Shown: piece by piece, positions 1 through 5,436 of the stretch | Numbering within the stretch: position 1 is the first letter of the stretch | Layout: each line of letters starts with the position of its first letter | Assembly (NCBI GenBank): GCA_964493635.1 | Contig: CAZBOW010000061.1 | Span: 1 to 5,474 of the forward strand | Direction of reading: 5' to 3' | Source: OLB6 sp964493635 | GTDB lineage: Bacteria; Bacteroidota; Ignavibacteria; Kapaibacteriales; Kapaibacteriaceae | DNA length: 5,474 bases | Notes under the pieces: generated by a model | What the model saw: the letters and a program-made list of their open reading frames with translations, nothing else | Told to the model about the DNA's origin: nothing | Database searches by the model: none | Translations under genes and position numbers: made by a program

Positions 1-71
1 ACAAGGGGCTTCCCCGGTAGGCGTGTCGAGGCGTACCTGGCTGGAATCACTGCCAGAACCGACGCTGGCAT
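1..71 (-). CDS. kdsB: 3-deoxy-manno-octulosonate cytidylyltransferase, N-terminal fragment (cut by window edge)
   Basis: Only the first 23 codons are in the window, starting with an ATG at 71 and running off the left edge. They read MPASVLAVIPARYASTRLPG followed by KPL. The block PARYASTRLPGKPL is the hallmark nucleotide-binding signature at the N-terminus of KdsB (CMP-Kdo synthetase), whose N-termini usually read VVIPARYASTRLPGKPL. The enzyme activates Kdo with CTP in the cytoplasm for transfer to lipid A, so the organism probably makes Kdo-containing LPS. The start overlaps the gatC stop codon (TAATG), which suggests translational coupling. An AAGGTG at 80-85 on the minus strand, eight bases before the ATG, is a plausible ribosome binding site inside gatC. 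The fragment is short, but the motif is specific. A related cytidylyltransferase such as NeuA is less likely because its motif differs. Confidence 0.88.
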   Translation of the reverse strand, partial: MPASVLAVIPARYASTRLPGKPL

Positions 72-352
72 TAGCCCAGCACCTTGGGAACCTTAAAGAA
101 GGCTTCGTTCTTCTTGGGAGCGTTGCGCAACGCATCGGCTGTTGGCAGACTCTCGCCTGCCACATCGGCGCGGGGTACGATCGGCTGATCGCTCACAGCG
201 GCCATGGGCTCGACGCCGGTCATGTCCACTTGCTCCATCACACTGATGTATTGGATAATCTTCTCGAACTCCCGGGTGAACGTTTCCAACTGTTCGGCGG
301 TAAACTCGAGGCGTGCCAGTTCGGCAATTCGCTTGACTTCGGTACTCTTCAT
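71..352 (-). CDS. gatC: Asp-tRNA(Asn)/Glu-tRNA(Gln) amidotransferase subunit C
   Basis: This 93-residue protein has the length and layout typical of GatC. An N-terminal helical part (VKRIAELARLEF, residues 6-17) is followed by a second helix (about 19-45) and then the VEPMAAV segment (47-53), where the family normally has V-x-P-x-x-x. A proline- and arginine-containing tail follows (IVPRADV, then a C-terminal FFKVPKVLG). GatC is the small subunit that wraps around GatA and GatB in the GatCAB complex, which converts misacylated Glu-tRNA(Gln) or Asp-tRNA(Asn) to the amide form in the cytoplasm. gatA and gatB are not in the window. The ATG at 352 lies nine bases downstream of the acyltransferase stop codon. 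There is no Shine-Dalgarno sequence before it, but a TAGATTTG element ends four bases upstream (see promoter entry). The stop codon overlaps the kdsB start. Confidence 0.95.
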   Translation of the reverse strand: MKSTEVKRIAELARLEFTAEQLETFTREFEKIIQYISVMEQVDMTGVEPMAAVSDQPIVPRADVAGESLPTADALRNAPKKNEAFFKVPKVLG

Positions 353-356
353 GGCG

Positions 357-364
357 CAAATCTA
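357..364 (-). promoter_or_regulatory. Putative Bacteroidota -7 promoter element of gatC
   Basis: On the minus strand this reads TAGATTTG, a full match to the Bacteroidota -7 consensus TAnnTTTG. It covers the last codon boundary and stop of the acyltransferase gene. Its final G is separated from the gatC ATG by only four bases (CGCC), so transcription would begin at or next to the start codon and give a leaderless mRNA. No TTG lies at the ideal distance for a -33 element; the nearest, TTGTTG at 376-381, is several bases too close. The same ten-base string, TAGATTTGCG, stands at the same distance before the acyltransferase gene, which strengthens the call. Confidence 0.55.
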
Positions 365-1051
365 TAACGCCGAGGCAACAATCGTGCGGATCTGCTCGGT
401 AAAGGCCTTTTCGTCGGCTGTGGTGCGAATGTGGTCCACCGGCATTGCCGGATGGATCACCACATCCACAGAGCCCCCTACAATGCGAGATCCCTGCATG
501 ATCGTCTCGGCGTGACGTAGCGTAACCGGAACCACCGGCGTACCACTGCGTACCGCCAACATCACGGCCCCACGACGGAAGGGGCCCAGCGTACCATCGT
601 AACTGCGCTGACCCTCGGGAAACACCAGAACGGATGTTCCAGAACTCATGGTATGGACCGTACTGGCAACAGCATCGGCTGCCGAGCGGGTGCGCTCTCG
701 ATTCAGCGCAATGAAGGGAGACAATCGAAGCGCCCAGCCGAACACCGGCACGTTTTCCAACTCCTGCTTGTACATGATGCGGATGTTATCCGGCACCGCA
801 GCCAGCACGATGGGAATGTCCAGCATCGTGACATGATTCACAGCATACACATATCGGCGCCCGGGTACAAGGTGTTGGGTACCAGAAACGGTTAGGTTGA
901 TGGGCCCTAAGCGCAACAGCAAACGCGACCACTCACGGGCATAGCGGTAAAACACGTCGCGATCCCTGAACACGAGCATGTGCAGGATCACGGCGATCGC
1001 GTACAGAACAGTGGCAATTCCCCCTGCCAGCTTGGTAAGTCCAGACCTCAC
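362..1051 (-). CDS. plsC: 1-acyl-sn-glycerol-3-phosphate acyltransferase (PlsC/LPLAT family)
   Basis: This 229-residue protein belongs to the lysophospholipid acyltransferase family. It probably transfers an acyl chain to lysophosphatidic acid at the inner membrane to make phosphatidic acid. A hydrophobic segment lies at residues 10-29. The catalytic block I is NHVTMLD (72-78), giving the H-x4-D motif. Block II is FIALNRER (113-120). Block III is FPEGQRS (144-150), with Q where most PlsC proteins have T. Block IV is VVPVTL (173-178). The length is normal for PlsC. The start is a GTG at 1051; an in-frame TAG lies only three codons upstream, so little else is possible. There is no Shine-Dalgarno sequence, but a promoter-like element ends four bases before the GTG. 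Acylation of another lyso-lipid cannot be excluded. It is divergent from the SUI1 gene and upstream of gatC. Confidence 0.9.
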   Translation of the reverse strand: MRSGLTKLAGGIATVLYAIAVILHMLVFRDRDVFYRYAREWSRLLLRLGPINLTVSGTQHLVPGRRYVYAVNHVTMLDIPIVLAAVPDNIRIMYKQELENVPVFGWALRLSPFIALNRERTRSAADAVASTVHTMSSGTSVLVFPEGQRSYDGTLGPFRRGAVMLAVRSGTPVVPVTLRHAETIMQGSRIVGGSVDVVIHPAMPVDHIRTTADEKAFTEQIRTIVASAL

Positions 1052-1055
1052 TCCG

Positions 1056-1063
1056 CAAATCTA
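1056..1063 (-). promoter_or_regulatory. Putative Bacteroidota -7 promoter element of the acyltransferase gene
   Basis: The minus strand reads TAGATTTG, matching TAnnTTTG, and continues CGGA before the GTG at 1051. Spacing and sequence (TAGATTTGCG) are identical to those before gatC, so the transcript should be leaderless or nearly so. No clear TTG is seen at the -33 position; that region overlaps the divergent SUI1 promoter and start. Confidence 0.55.
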
Positions 1064-1075
1064 TGATGCTGGACG

Positions 1076-1082
1076 TATCTTG
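1076..1082 (+). promoter_or_regulatory. Possible -7-like promoter element of the SUI1 gene
   Basis: TATCTTG resembles the Bacteroidota element TAnnTTTG but is one T short. It is followed by CGTC and then the ATG at 1087. The TTG-CG-two-base-start arrangement is the same as before gatC and plsC on the other strand. This favours the 1087 start over the ATG at 1063. The imperfect match and the missing -33 element keep confidence modest. Confidence 0.35.
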
Positions 1083-1086
1083 CGTC

Positions 1087-1416
1087 ATGCTAGATTTTGA
1101 AGATCCCGGCCTCGAGGATTTGGCCGCTCTGACAGGAATGTCGACCCCCGAACCCAGTAAACCCAGCAAGAAACTCGGCTACGACGGTAAGGTAGTGGTG
1201 GTGCGTGTTCGAACCGAGAAGCGCCGGGGAAAGGACGTGACGATCATCTGGGGGTTCAACTCGCATCCGAAAGAGCTGCACGACATTCTTGCAACGTGCA
1301 AGAAAACGCTCGGCACTGGTGGTCAGGTAACCGACAATGCCATTGAACTGCAGGGCAACCACGTCGAGCGGGCCAAGGACATCGTCCGTGCTGCCGGATT
1401 TGCCGTGCAGAAGTAG
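1087..1416 (+). CDS. yciH: SUI1/YciH family (eIF1-like) translation factor
   Basis: This 109-residue protein has a short acidic N-terminal tail and a proline/serine/lysine linker (residues 18-29). A SUI1 domain follows at about 36-106. The domain shows the family's basic VVVRVRTEKRRGKDVTIIWG strand region (37-56) and the conserved GTGGQVTDNAIELQGNHVER block (76-95), close to the GTGGTVKDGVIELQGDH pattern of YciH proteins. It ends in a helix and AAGFAVQK. The family is homologous to eukaryotic eIF1, which binds the small ribosomal subunit and affects start-codon choice; the bacterial role is less settled. The frame also has ATGs at 1063 and 1066. I chose 1087 because a promoter-like TTG lies four bases upstream, as for gatC and plsC, and because the eight extra residues resemble nothing in the family. 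There is no Shine-Dalgarno sequence before either start. Confidence 0.88.
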   Translation: MLDFEDPGLEDLAALTGMSTPEPSKPSKKLGYDGKVVVVRVRTEKRRGKDVTIIWGFNSHPKELHDILATCKKTLGTGGQVTDNAIELQGNHVERAKDIVRAAGFAVQK

Positions 1417-1436
1417 GCAGAAGCAGGCAGAAGTAG
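1407..1436 (+). repeat. Three tandem 10-bp repeats across the SUI1 stop codon
   Basis: GCAGAAGTAG, GCAGAAGCAG and GCAGAAGTAG stand end to end. The first copy carries the last two codons and the TAG stop of the SUI1 gene. The other two fill most of the 29 bp between this gene and the convergent lipoprotein gene. It looks like slippage-type duplication; no function is evident. Confidence 0.8.
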
Positions 1437-1445
1437 TATGTGCCG

Positions 1446-2471
1446 CTACTCGGCAAACCCCGACGGATTGAGCGCCACGGCGTACCGTCGCAGGAACTGA
1501 CCACTCAGCGTGTACACCAGCACCTCCCCGTCGGTAACGTACTGTCGGGCATTTCCGATGTAGAGCTCCCCTGTTGAGGGACGGATCCAGAGGCTATACC
1601 ACACATCGGTTCCCATGCGCGGAGCGATCAGTTGCATCGAGCCATCCTGCGCACAGCGGACGACGCCGTCGTCGCACAGCACAACGGCATCTCCGGAGGC
1701 CGGGTCGATGGTAAGGTCGGTGGGTCGGCGGAGAGCAAAGCGATGGATCACCGTGTCGGCCCGACCATGGATCAGAACCACACCACCCAGCGACGTGTCG
1801 GATGGTGCCCGGCGATAGCTTACCCAGATCCGCTGGCGGGCTGCATCGGCAGCCACGGCTCCGGCATTTGGCAGGTTCGCAATGGTAGCAACCTCGGTAA
1901 GATCACTTCGGCGCAGGATCTTCAGTGTTCCTGCACCATCCTCCGTTCGGCGCAGATCTCCCAGCCCACTCACCGCAACGTAGACCTTCGACGCCGTGGC
2001 CGCCACACCCTCCGGAGCCGGTCCTACGGGCACATTCTGCGTATTCCGCTCCAGCGTGTGGGCGTTGAATTCAATGATGGCGTCGGCATTCAAACACGAA
2101 ACGTACAGTTGCGATCCCTGCAACGCCATTCGATAGGGCTGTTCGCGAGAACCAACACGAGCACGTGTGAGAACCCGACCGGTAGGCTTGTCGATCTGTA
2201 ACAGCTCGCCGGTAGTGTTGCTGCACACAATGAGCGTGTCGCCCATGACAACGATGTCCGTGGGTGTGTCGCCAAGGGAGGCCGGCAGACGTCGTACCAC
2301 CGATCCGGTAGGGGCGATGTAACTCAGCGAGGCATTATCCTGCTGCCAGAGTCCTTCACAAAGCACGTACACACCACCAGGAACCGGTAGAGCAGCCGAA
2401 TCCTCCGGCACCGTTGGTGTTGGAACGCAGCCTACCGCCAGTACGGCAATGACGATCAGCAGGATGGTCAT
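1446..2471 (-). CDS. BtuG-like YncE/DUF5074-type beta-propeller surface lipoprotein
   Basis: This 341-residue protein starts at the ATG at 2471. A short hydrophobic signal (residues 2-14) precedes C15 in the lipobox-like AVGC; the A at -3 is less usual than L. The mature protein is made of repeated beta-propeller blades. It begins GGVYVLCEGLWQQDNASLSY (32-51), very like the GGVYVLNEG...NASLSY start of Bacteroidota DUF5074/BtuG proteins. It continues through LGDTPTDIVVMGDTLIVCSN (66-85), VPVGPAPEGVAATASKVYVA (147-166) and a last blade LYIGNARQY (303-311). In Bacteroides, BtuG is a cell-surface seven-bladed propeller that binds cobalamin very tightly and passes it to BtuB. Here it is the last gene of an operon with a BtuB-like receptor, which supports the same role. 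Its ATG overlaps the preceding gene's stop (ATGA), and an AAAGGT lies seven bases upstream. An upstream extension of the frame to 2528 is rejected because it would bury the signal peptide. The ligand is inferred. Confidence 0.82.
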   Translation of the reverse strand: MTILLIVIAVLAVGCVPTPTVPEDSAALPVPGGVYVLCEGLWQQDNASLSYIAPTGSVVRRLPASLGDTPTDIVVMGDTLIVCSNTTGELLQIDKPTGRVLTRARVGSREQPYRMALQGSQLYVSCLNADAIIEFNAHTLERNTQNVPVGPAPEGVAATASKVYVAVSGLGDLRRTEDGAGTLKILRRSDLTEVATIANLPNAGAVAADAARQRIWVSYRRAPSDTSLGGVVLIHGRADTVIHRFALRRPTDLTIDPASGDAVVLCDDGVVRCAQDGSMQLIAPRMGTDVWYSLWIRPSTGELYIGNARQYVTDGEVLVYTLSGQFLRRYAVALNPSGFAE

Positions 2472-3477
2472 CGGAGAACCTTTGCCGTGAGGGTTACTCC
2501 ATCGGCCTGCCAGCGGACAAGACTGCACGATGGCACGTACGAATCAAGTGTTCGCAGATGTACGCCGGTTGGGATCGTCTCGGAACCCAGTAATCGTCCA
2601 CCGACATCAAACACCTCAAGCAGTCCCGTACCATGCGCCACCGCCAGCTCGAGTGTTGTTGATCGTGGAATCACCGTAAGCTCTGGCTTTCGTGCCTCGC
2701 GAACGCCGTGCGCAGAGGTGATTGCATCAAGATCGAACCCCGAGAGCGACGGGTCGTAGTAGGGGTGGTTGGGGTTCGACAGAATCATCTCGGTAACATC
2801 GGTCAGGCGAATCCACCGAACACTATCAACACCCAGATCGGAGAGGTCGAAGGCATCGCCACCCGATCGAGCGGGATCGTAGGGGGCTTCCCCACTGGTG
2901 GGTGTGATGCCAGCACACCCCACCAGGGTGAGGGTGTCGAAGGGGAAGGCATGCCACGTTACACCGTCGGAACTCACCTCGACGCGTGCAGGCTCGGCAA
3001 ACGTGCGACCATCTCCGTACGTGAAGGCATTTTCAAACACCACGANNNNNNNNNNNNNNNNNNNNNNNNNNNNNNNNNNNNNNNNNNNNNNNNNNNNNNN
3101 NNNNNNNNNNNNNNNNNNNNNNNNNNNNNNNNNNNNNNNNNNNNNGGCTCGGCAAACGTGCGACCATCTCCGTACGTGAAGGCATTTTCAAACACCACGA
3201 AATCCGGCCCCGGAGCATCCACGATCACGTGCCGAGAGAAGCCAACGGTGATGCTTCCGCCCAAGCCCAACGAGCATACCTCTCGGGGATCGGTCGTCGG
3301 CTGTGATTCGCTGGCCCGCGCATCCGGCGTGCCAAAGATGTTCTGCGGAAAGAAGGCCGGGCTCTGGCCGATATTCTGACCCCGACCTGGCACGAGTGCC
3401 ACAACGGTATCGATCGCTTGCGCCCGCAGCAGAGGAGCGGCAACTAACAGGAGTACGATGCCGAGGATGGTGCTCAT
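2468..3477 (-). CDS. Secreted surface protein with probable T9SS sorting domain, interrupted by an assembly gap
   Basis: Taking the two frame pieces on either side of the Ns and removing one 55-bp duplicate plus 100 Ns (155 bp) leaves 855 bp, exactly 285 codons, giving a 284-residue protein. Residues 1-21 are a Sec signal peptide ending LLRAQA. Residues about 24-205 match the pattern of a family of bacterial cell-surface proteins: FGTPDA, GLGGSITVGF (71-80), GPDFVVFENAF (90-100), FAEPARVEVSSDGVTW (108-123), FDLSDLG and SGFDLDAI (194-201). No enzyme motif is seen. Residues about 213-284 look like a somewhat degenerate T9SS type A sorting domain (LEVFDVGGRLLGSE, then SLVRWQADGVTLTAKVLR). It should therefore be exported and attached outside the outer membrane. 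The start ATG at 3477 overlaps the receptor stop (ATGA), and a GGAGGT lies six bases upstream. It may help capture or present the receptor's ligand; the exact function is unknown. Confidence 0.8.
2478..2483 (-). promoter_or_regulatory. Ribosome binding site of the beta-propeller lipoprotein gene
   Basis: AAAGGT on the minus strand, seven bases before the ATG at 2471, inside the 3' end of the surface protein gene. It supports the short start with an intact signal peptide over the longer frame. Confidence 0.5.
2991..3200. repeat. Identical 55-bp copies flanking the N gap (assembly overlap)
   Basis: Bases 2991-3045 and 3146-3200 are the same, from GGCTCGGCAAACG to AAACACCACGA, and lie directly against the two ends of the N run. 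Both encode the same peptide, VVFENAFTYGDGRTFAE, in the surface protein. An exact overlap ending at a gap is the mark of two contigs that share an assembler word of that length, not a biological repeat. Confidence 0.95.
3046..3145. other. Scaffold gap of 100 Ns, probably artificial
   Basis: Exactly 100 Ns, a conventional placeholder for a gap of unknown size. Collapsing the flanking 55-bp duplicates restores a continuous frame, so probably no real sequence is missing here and the true length is 155 bp shorter. Confidence 0.95.
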
Positions 3478-5402
3478 AGCCCCACCTCCAGGGATAATCG
3501 CACAAGCCGACCCGGCATGGGAAAGCCCCGTACAACCTGATACTGGTCGTTCAGCGCATTTTCTATCCGTAGCAGCAGGTTTCCATGGAGAGAGGCTCCC
3601 TGAATGCGGTGCCCCACAGAGAGCGCCAACACATGAAATGGTTGGAGCAGACTTGTCGGTTCGGCCCCACCTTGTGCATACCGAAAACTGGTGTAGGTCC
3701 ACTCTGCACTACCATGGAGGTCCTGCCAGGTGACGACGGCATTGGCATTGATGAGTTCGGCCGGTACGTACGGCACGGATGTTCCATCCAATCCCGGCCG
3801 ACCGGTGCGATCGACCATTGATTGCAGTGTGTACGACCAACGAAGCTGGAGTGGCCGCCACGGTTGCGCTGTGAGCGAGAGTTCGATTCCACGGGCATCT
3901 GCCCCGAGAACATTTTGCGCCGAGGTAACCACCGGGCTGAGAGGTACGGCAACGATCAGCGTGGAATACTGTGTTGCAAACAGGTCGGCCTCCCACTGCG
4001 CAATCGTTCCCAGCGCACCGGTTGCTCCCGCGCTGATGGTAACACTGCGCTCGGGTTGAAGGCTTGCCGTGCCGTAGTTGAGGAAGTACAGTTCGTTGAA
4101 GGATGGAGGGCGGAATGCCGTTCCAACAGAACTCCGCAGTGTGAGCGCCGTCGTTGGGCGCCATGTGCCACCGACCGTTGCGGTGATGGCGGAACCAGCA
4201 TCGCTGAAGACATCTCCACGGAGTGTCCCTTGAACGGCCACGGGACCATCGGTGGCCAGGAGTGCTGTGTAGGCCAGAGCAAGGCGCCCGCGCTCCACAC
4301 GATCCCCCACGTTGGGCTGGAGTGACGAGCCGCGCAGATCTGTTGCACCAGCCTCGATCTTCAGGTGATGCGTCCAGGCAGAGCGATCGTACCGGGCAAG
4401 TACCGTGGCCGTAACGTCACGGAGCAGGAACCGTGCATCGATACCGCCAGGTCCGGCAAACGATGCATCGGGATCGGTGTAGCGTTGATCCAGGTACCGT
4501 CCACCCACGACCGCGGTCGTCACAACGGGACCAAGGTGCATCTGTGGAGCCTTGGCAATGACGGCTGCCTCGGCATCGTCCATCCGAGCGTTCGGCTGCG
4601 TGGTAGATATCCCTGCAACCACAGCACCGGGCACTCCACGGGTACCGTGGCGTCCCAATGCCGTGAACTGCCATCCGGCCGCGATGCCCGACGTCACTTC
4701 AAGCCGAGCCAGTCCGGACCACGAGCGCACGTCAGCATTTTCTCTCAACACATCAACATCTCCATCGACGCTTCGAACCGCATAGGGAAACGATCCGTTG
4801 GTTCCATAGGTATCGATACCAAGGCCAACCTGTGCCGACGACGTATGCAACGCCGTGGCCGCCGAAACACGCCAAGTATCAAACGAGCCCCCTTCAACCA
4901 CCACGCGAGCCGGCTGATCCGGAATTCCAAGGCCAAGTCGAACGGCACCGGTCATGGCATGGGCACCATACATAGCCGAAAGCGGCCCGCGCTCCACCGT
5001 TGCGGAGCGGAGAAAGGCAGCAGGAATCGTCGACAGGTCGATCATTCCGCTTTGTGTCGAGTTCCATACGAGGTCATCCACCATGATCAGCGTTTGAGAG
5101 GCCGAACCTCCGCGTAAGGAGATTGATTTCATTCCACCCAGGCCTCCATAGTCCCGCACGAAGAGTCCGGGAATGGCCGACAGGACATCACTCACATGCA
5201 TCGGCCGCAGACGTTGGAGTGTTGCTTCGTCGAGGGTTGTCACCGCTACTCCGATGGCATCTGGCTGTGCGGCGGTGGCCGTAACGCGTATGGTGTGTAC
5301 ACGCACGGTATCCTGTGCATGAAGCAATGACGTTCCCGACAGAGGCACGACGAGAGATACGACGAGACAAACGATACCGATGACGAGAGAACACCTAGAC
5401 AT
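3474..5402 (-). CDS. TonB-dependent outer-membrane receptor, BtuB-like (probable corrinoid transporter)
   Basis: This 642-residue protein has a signal peptide (hydrophobic 6-28, likely cleaved near SLLHA-Q). A possible TonB box follows, around VHTIRVTA (35-42). The plug domain spans about 48-158 and includes VSDVLSAIPGLFVRDYGG (70-87), SLRGGSASQTLIMVDD (95-110), VERGPLSAMYG (136-146) and TGAVRL. The rest is a 22-strand-type beta-barrel, with the family's AFRPPSFNELYFLNYGTASL then QPERS segment (429-453) and a C-terminal IENALNDQYQVVRGFPMPGR (613-632) before a terminal beta strand. There is no N-terminal carboxypeptidase-like (SusC-type) domain. Length and motifs resemble the BtuB/siderophore receptor class (E. 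coli BtuB is of similar size). The downstream BtuG-like propeller makes cobalamin or another corrinoid the best guess for the substrate; iron-siderophore or other metal complexes remain possible. The ATG at 5402 has no Shine-Dalgarno sequence. The stop overlaps the next gene (ATGA). Confidence 0.93.
   Translation of the reverse strand: MSRCSLVIGIVCLVVSLVVPLSGTSLLHAQDTVRVHTIRVTATAAQPDAIGVAVTTLDEATLQRLRPMHVSDVLSAIPGLFVRDYGGLGGMKSISLRGGSASQTLIMVDDLVWNSTQSGMIDLSTIPAAFLRSATVERGPLSAMYGAHAMTGAVRLGLGIPDQPARVVVEGGSFDTWRVSAATALHTSSAQVGLGIDTYGTNGSFPYAVRSVDGDVDVLRENADVRSWSGLARLEVTSGIAAGWQFTALGRHGTRGVPGAVVAGISTTQPNARMDDAEAAVIAKAPQMHLGPVVTTAVVGGRYLDQRYTDPDASFAGPGGIDARFLLRDVTATVLARYDRSAWTHHLKIEAGATDLRGSSLQPNVGDRVERGRLALAYTALLATDGPVAVQGTLRGDVFSDAGSAITATVGGTWRPTTALTLRSSVGTAFRPPSFNELYFLNYGTASLQPERSVTISAGATGALGTIAQWEADLFATQYSTLIVAVPLSPVVTSAQNVLGADARGIELSLTAQPWRPLQLRWSYTLQSMVDRTGRPGLDGTSVPYVPAELINANAVVTWQDLHGSAEWTYTSFRYAQGGAEPTSLLQPFHVLALSVGHRIQGASLHGNLLLRIENALNDQYQVVRGFPMPGRLVRLSLEVGL
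3484..3489 (-). promoter_or_regulatory. Strong Shine-Dalgarno site for the surface protein gene
   Basis: GGAGGT on the minus strand, six bases before the ATG at 3477, within the last codons of the receptor gene. It fixes the start choice and is unusual here, because the first gene of each transcription unit in the window has no such site. Confidence 0.7.
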
Positions 5403-5436
5403 GCAGATACTGTGTCAATCGTAGGGATATAAAACG

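Noticed and set aside
1063..1086. Upstream ATGs of the SUI1 gene as the true start
   Set aside because: They overlap the opposing plsC promoter element, have no ribosome binding site, and add residues that do not resemble the family; not excluded outright.
1432..1450. AGTAG/CTACT hairpin between the convergent SUI1 and lipoprotein genes as a terminator
   Set aside because: The stem is only five base pairs with a nine-base loop and there is no T-tract on either strand.
2472..2528. Longer start for the propeller lipoprotein, adding 19 residues
   Set aside because: It would place an uncharged-poor, signal-less stretch before the hydrophobic lipoprotein signal; the ATGA overlap at 2471 with an AAAGGT site is the better start.
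2991..3200. A 55-bp direct repeat as a biological repeat or target-site duplication
   Set aside because: The copies touch the N run exactly and collapsing them restores the frame, so an assembly overlap explains them fully.
2708..3379. Plus-strand open frames that read through the N run
   Set aside because: They are antisense to the receptor operon, rely on translating Ns, and their sequence is arginine- and serine-rich with no known motifs.
4365..5117. Long plus-strand frame of 250 residues antisense to the receptor
   Set aside because: It is a by-product of codon bias in the GC-rich receptor gene; it has no family motifs and lies wholly within a well-supported gene.
5413..5418. TTGACA on the minus strand upstream of the receptor as a sigma-70 -35 box
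   Set aside because: No -10 box follows at 16-18 bases, transcription would start inside the gene, and the phylum uses the TAnnTTTG type of promoter.
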